In this document: in pieces, positions 6,699 through 7,711 of the stretch
Position numbering within the stretch: the first letter of the stretch is position 1
How the letters are laid out: each line of letters opens with the position of its first letter
NCBI GenBank assembly: GCA_020048295.1
Contig: JAIFMT010000166.1
Coordinates: 1 to 7,711, forward strand
Length of the DNA: 7,711 bases
From: Rhodoferax sp.
Lineage (GTDB): Bacteria; Pseudomonadota; Gammaproteobacteria; Burkholderiales; Burkholderiaceae
Direction: 5' to 3'
Made by a program: the position numbers and the translations under genes
The notes under the pieces: model-generated
What the model was told of the DNA's origin: nothing
Database searches by the model: none
What the model saw: only the letters and a program-made list of their open reading frames with translations

Positions 6699-7711
6699 TC
6701 AGGCGCGCGAGTCAAACTGCAAAATGGCCCGGGCGATGCTTTCCAGCGGCAAGATGTCATCGACTGCCTGCAGTTTGATGGCTTCCTTGGGCATGCCAAA
6801 CACCACGCAGGTTTCTTCGTTCTGGGCGATGCAGCGGGCACCGCCGTCGTGCATGATCTTCATGCCGCGTGCGCCGTCGTCGCCCATGCCGGTCATGATG
6901 ATGCCCAGCGCGTCGCGCCCGGCGCATTCGGCGGCTGACTTGAACAGCACATCCACCGAGGGCTTGTGGCGGTTGACCGGCGGGCCGTCGAGCACCTTGA
7001 CGTAATACTGGCCATTGATCTTTTGCAGCTGCATGTGCCGCCCGCCCGGGGCAATCAGCGCCACACCGCGCTCCAGCCGGTCGCCGTCGCGGGCTTCGCG
7101 CACGTTCATGGCGCAAATGCCGTCAAGCCGCAAGGCGTACATGGCGGTAAATTTCTCGGGCATGTGCTGGGTGATGGCAATGCCGGGCGCATCGGCCGGC
7201 AAGCTGGTCAACACCAGTTCCAGCGCTTGCGTGCCGCCGGTTGAACTGCCAATCACCACCGGCTTGTTCATCGCAAAGGCATGCACGCCACTGAGCACAG
7301 GTGTGCGGACAACTTGGGCTGTAGCCCCCGTGGTACTTGCCTTGACAGCTACAGCAGGTATAGCGCCACGGGCACGTGGCCGGGACCGGGCCGCGCTCTT
7401 GAGCGTCTGGATCATTTCAACGCGCGAGTCGTCAAGGTGCTGTTTGAGCCCCAGCTTGGGCTTGGCCAGCACTGCCACAGCACCTGCGCTGAGGGCATCG
7501 AGTGCCACCCGGCTGCCTTCGGTGGAGAGGGTCGAGCAGATCACCGTGGGGATGGGTGTGCTGCCGGCCATGATCTGGCGCAAGAAGGTCAGGCCGTCCA
7601 TGCCCGGCATTTCAATGTCGAGCAGCAACACATCGGGCGGATTTTTGCGGATCGCCTCCATGGCCAGCAGCGGATTGGGCGCGCTGCCGATCAACTCCAT
7701 ATCGGGGCTGC
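6699..7711 (-). CDS. cheB: Chemotaxis response regulator protein-glutamate methylesterase CheB (5' end outside window)
   Basis: CheB removes methyl groups from glutamates of chemoreceptors (and deamidates glutamines), resetting receptor sensitivity when phosphorylated by CheA. The reading frame is open through the right edge. Residues are counted from ATG 7700, which is internal, since SPD precedes it in frame and the receiver's first strand and acidic pocket are missing. The partial receiver includes phospho-acceptor D28 (LLLDIEMPGMDG) and K80. A linker (about 101-145) rich in Arg, Ala, Thr and Val follows, then the methylesterase domain with the catalytic triad S153 (IGSSTGGT), H179 (TQHMPEKF) and D275 (TGMGDDGARGM). 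It ends FDSRA. Both domains are intact as far as seen. Part of the linker is encoded by a sequence resembling the dispersed repeat. It converges on recX, and no cheY or cheZ follows it. Confidence 0.95.
   Translation of the reverse strand, partial: SPDMELIGSAPNPLLAMEAIRKNPPDVLLLDIEMPGMDGLTFLRQIMAGSTPIPTVICSTLSTEGSRVALDALSAGAVAVLAKPKLGLKQHLDDSRVEMIQTLKSAARSRPRARGAIPAVAVKASTTGATAQVVRTPVLSGVHAFAMNKPVVIGSSTGGTQALELVLTSLPADAPGIAITQHMPEKFTAMYALRLDGICAMNVREARDGDRLERGVALIAPGGRHMQLQKINGQYYVKVLDGPPVNRHKPSVDVLFKSAAECAGRDALGIIMTGMGDDGARGMKIMHDGGARCIAQNEETCVVFGMPKEAIKLQAVDDILPLESIARAILQFDSRA
7322..7364 (+). repeat. Diverged copy 3 of the 43-base repeat, inside the cheB linker
   Basis: Aligns without gaps to copy 1 at 26 of 43 and to copy 2 at 24 of 43 positions. 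The shared blocks are TAGCCC (7322-7327), TTGC..TGACAGCTA (7338-7351) and a closing ATAGC (7360-7364). It also has GCTGTAGC (7318-7325) pairing with GCTACAGC (7348-7355), an 8-bp inverted repeat typical of such elements. It encodes, on the minus strand, residues of about AIPAVAVKASTTGAT between the CheB domains. The identity is modest, so chance similarity in a low-constraint linker remains possible. Confidence 0.45.

Overview
The window is GC-rich proteobacterial chromosome. Protein signatures (BirA, RecA, RecX, a TctE/QseC-type kinase) and short TAGC/GCTA-rich intergenic repeats point to a betaproteobacterium of the order Burkholderiales, most likely Comamonadaceae (Rhodoferax- or Polaromonas-like). 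That assignment is inferred from sequence style, without a database search. Nothing suggests an integrated mobile element, a CRISPR array or an RNA gene.

Layout, left to right. Positions 95-2132 (+) hold a tight three-gene block: a small SET-domain protein methyltransferase with a post-SET zinc motif, a biotin-protein ligase without a DNA-binding domain (birA), and a membrane-anchored SPOR-like protein. Gaps are 6-7 bases, so one transcript is likely. Positions 2150-4275 (-) hold a two-component pair: an OmpR-family response regulator followed by its TctE/QseC-like sensor kinase, with a four-base GTGA start/stop overlap. A MarR-family regulator (4351-4860, -) is transcribed divergently from recA (5008-6090, +). 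The 147 bases between them are markedly AT-rich and carry a near-consensus LexA box and an 8-bp-arm inverted repeat. recX (6160-6624, +) follows recA, as expected for the RecA-modulating pair. cheB (6699-7711, -) converges on recX and is cut by the right edge of the window.

Functionally the window is mostly housekeeping: biotin transfer, SOS recombination and its modulator, signal transduction, and chemotaxis adaptation. The most interesting signal is a roughly 43-base repeat present in three same-strand, ungapped copies: one starting exactly on the recA stop codon (6088-6130), one between recX and cheB (6653-6695), and a diverged one embedded in the coding sequence of the cheB inter-domain linker (7322-7364). 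This looks like a small dispersed palindromic element that has been tolerated inside a protein. The full SET/post-SET protein in a bacterium is the second item worth attention. I do not see a convincing undescribed multi-gene system here.
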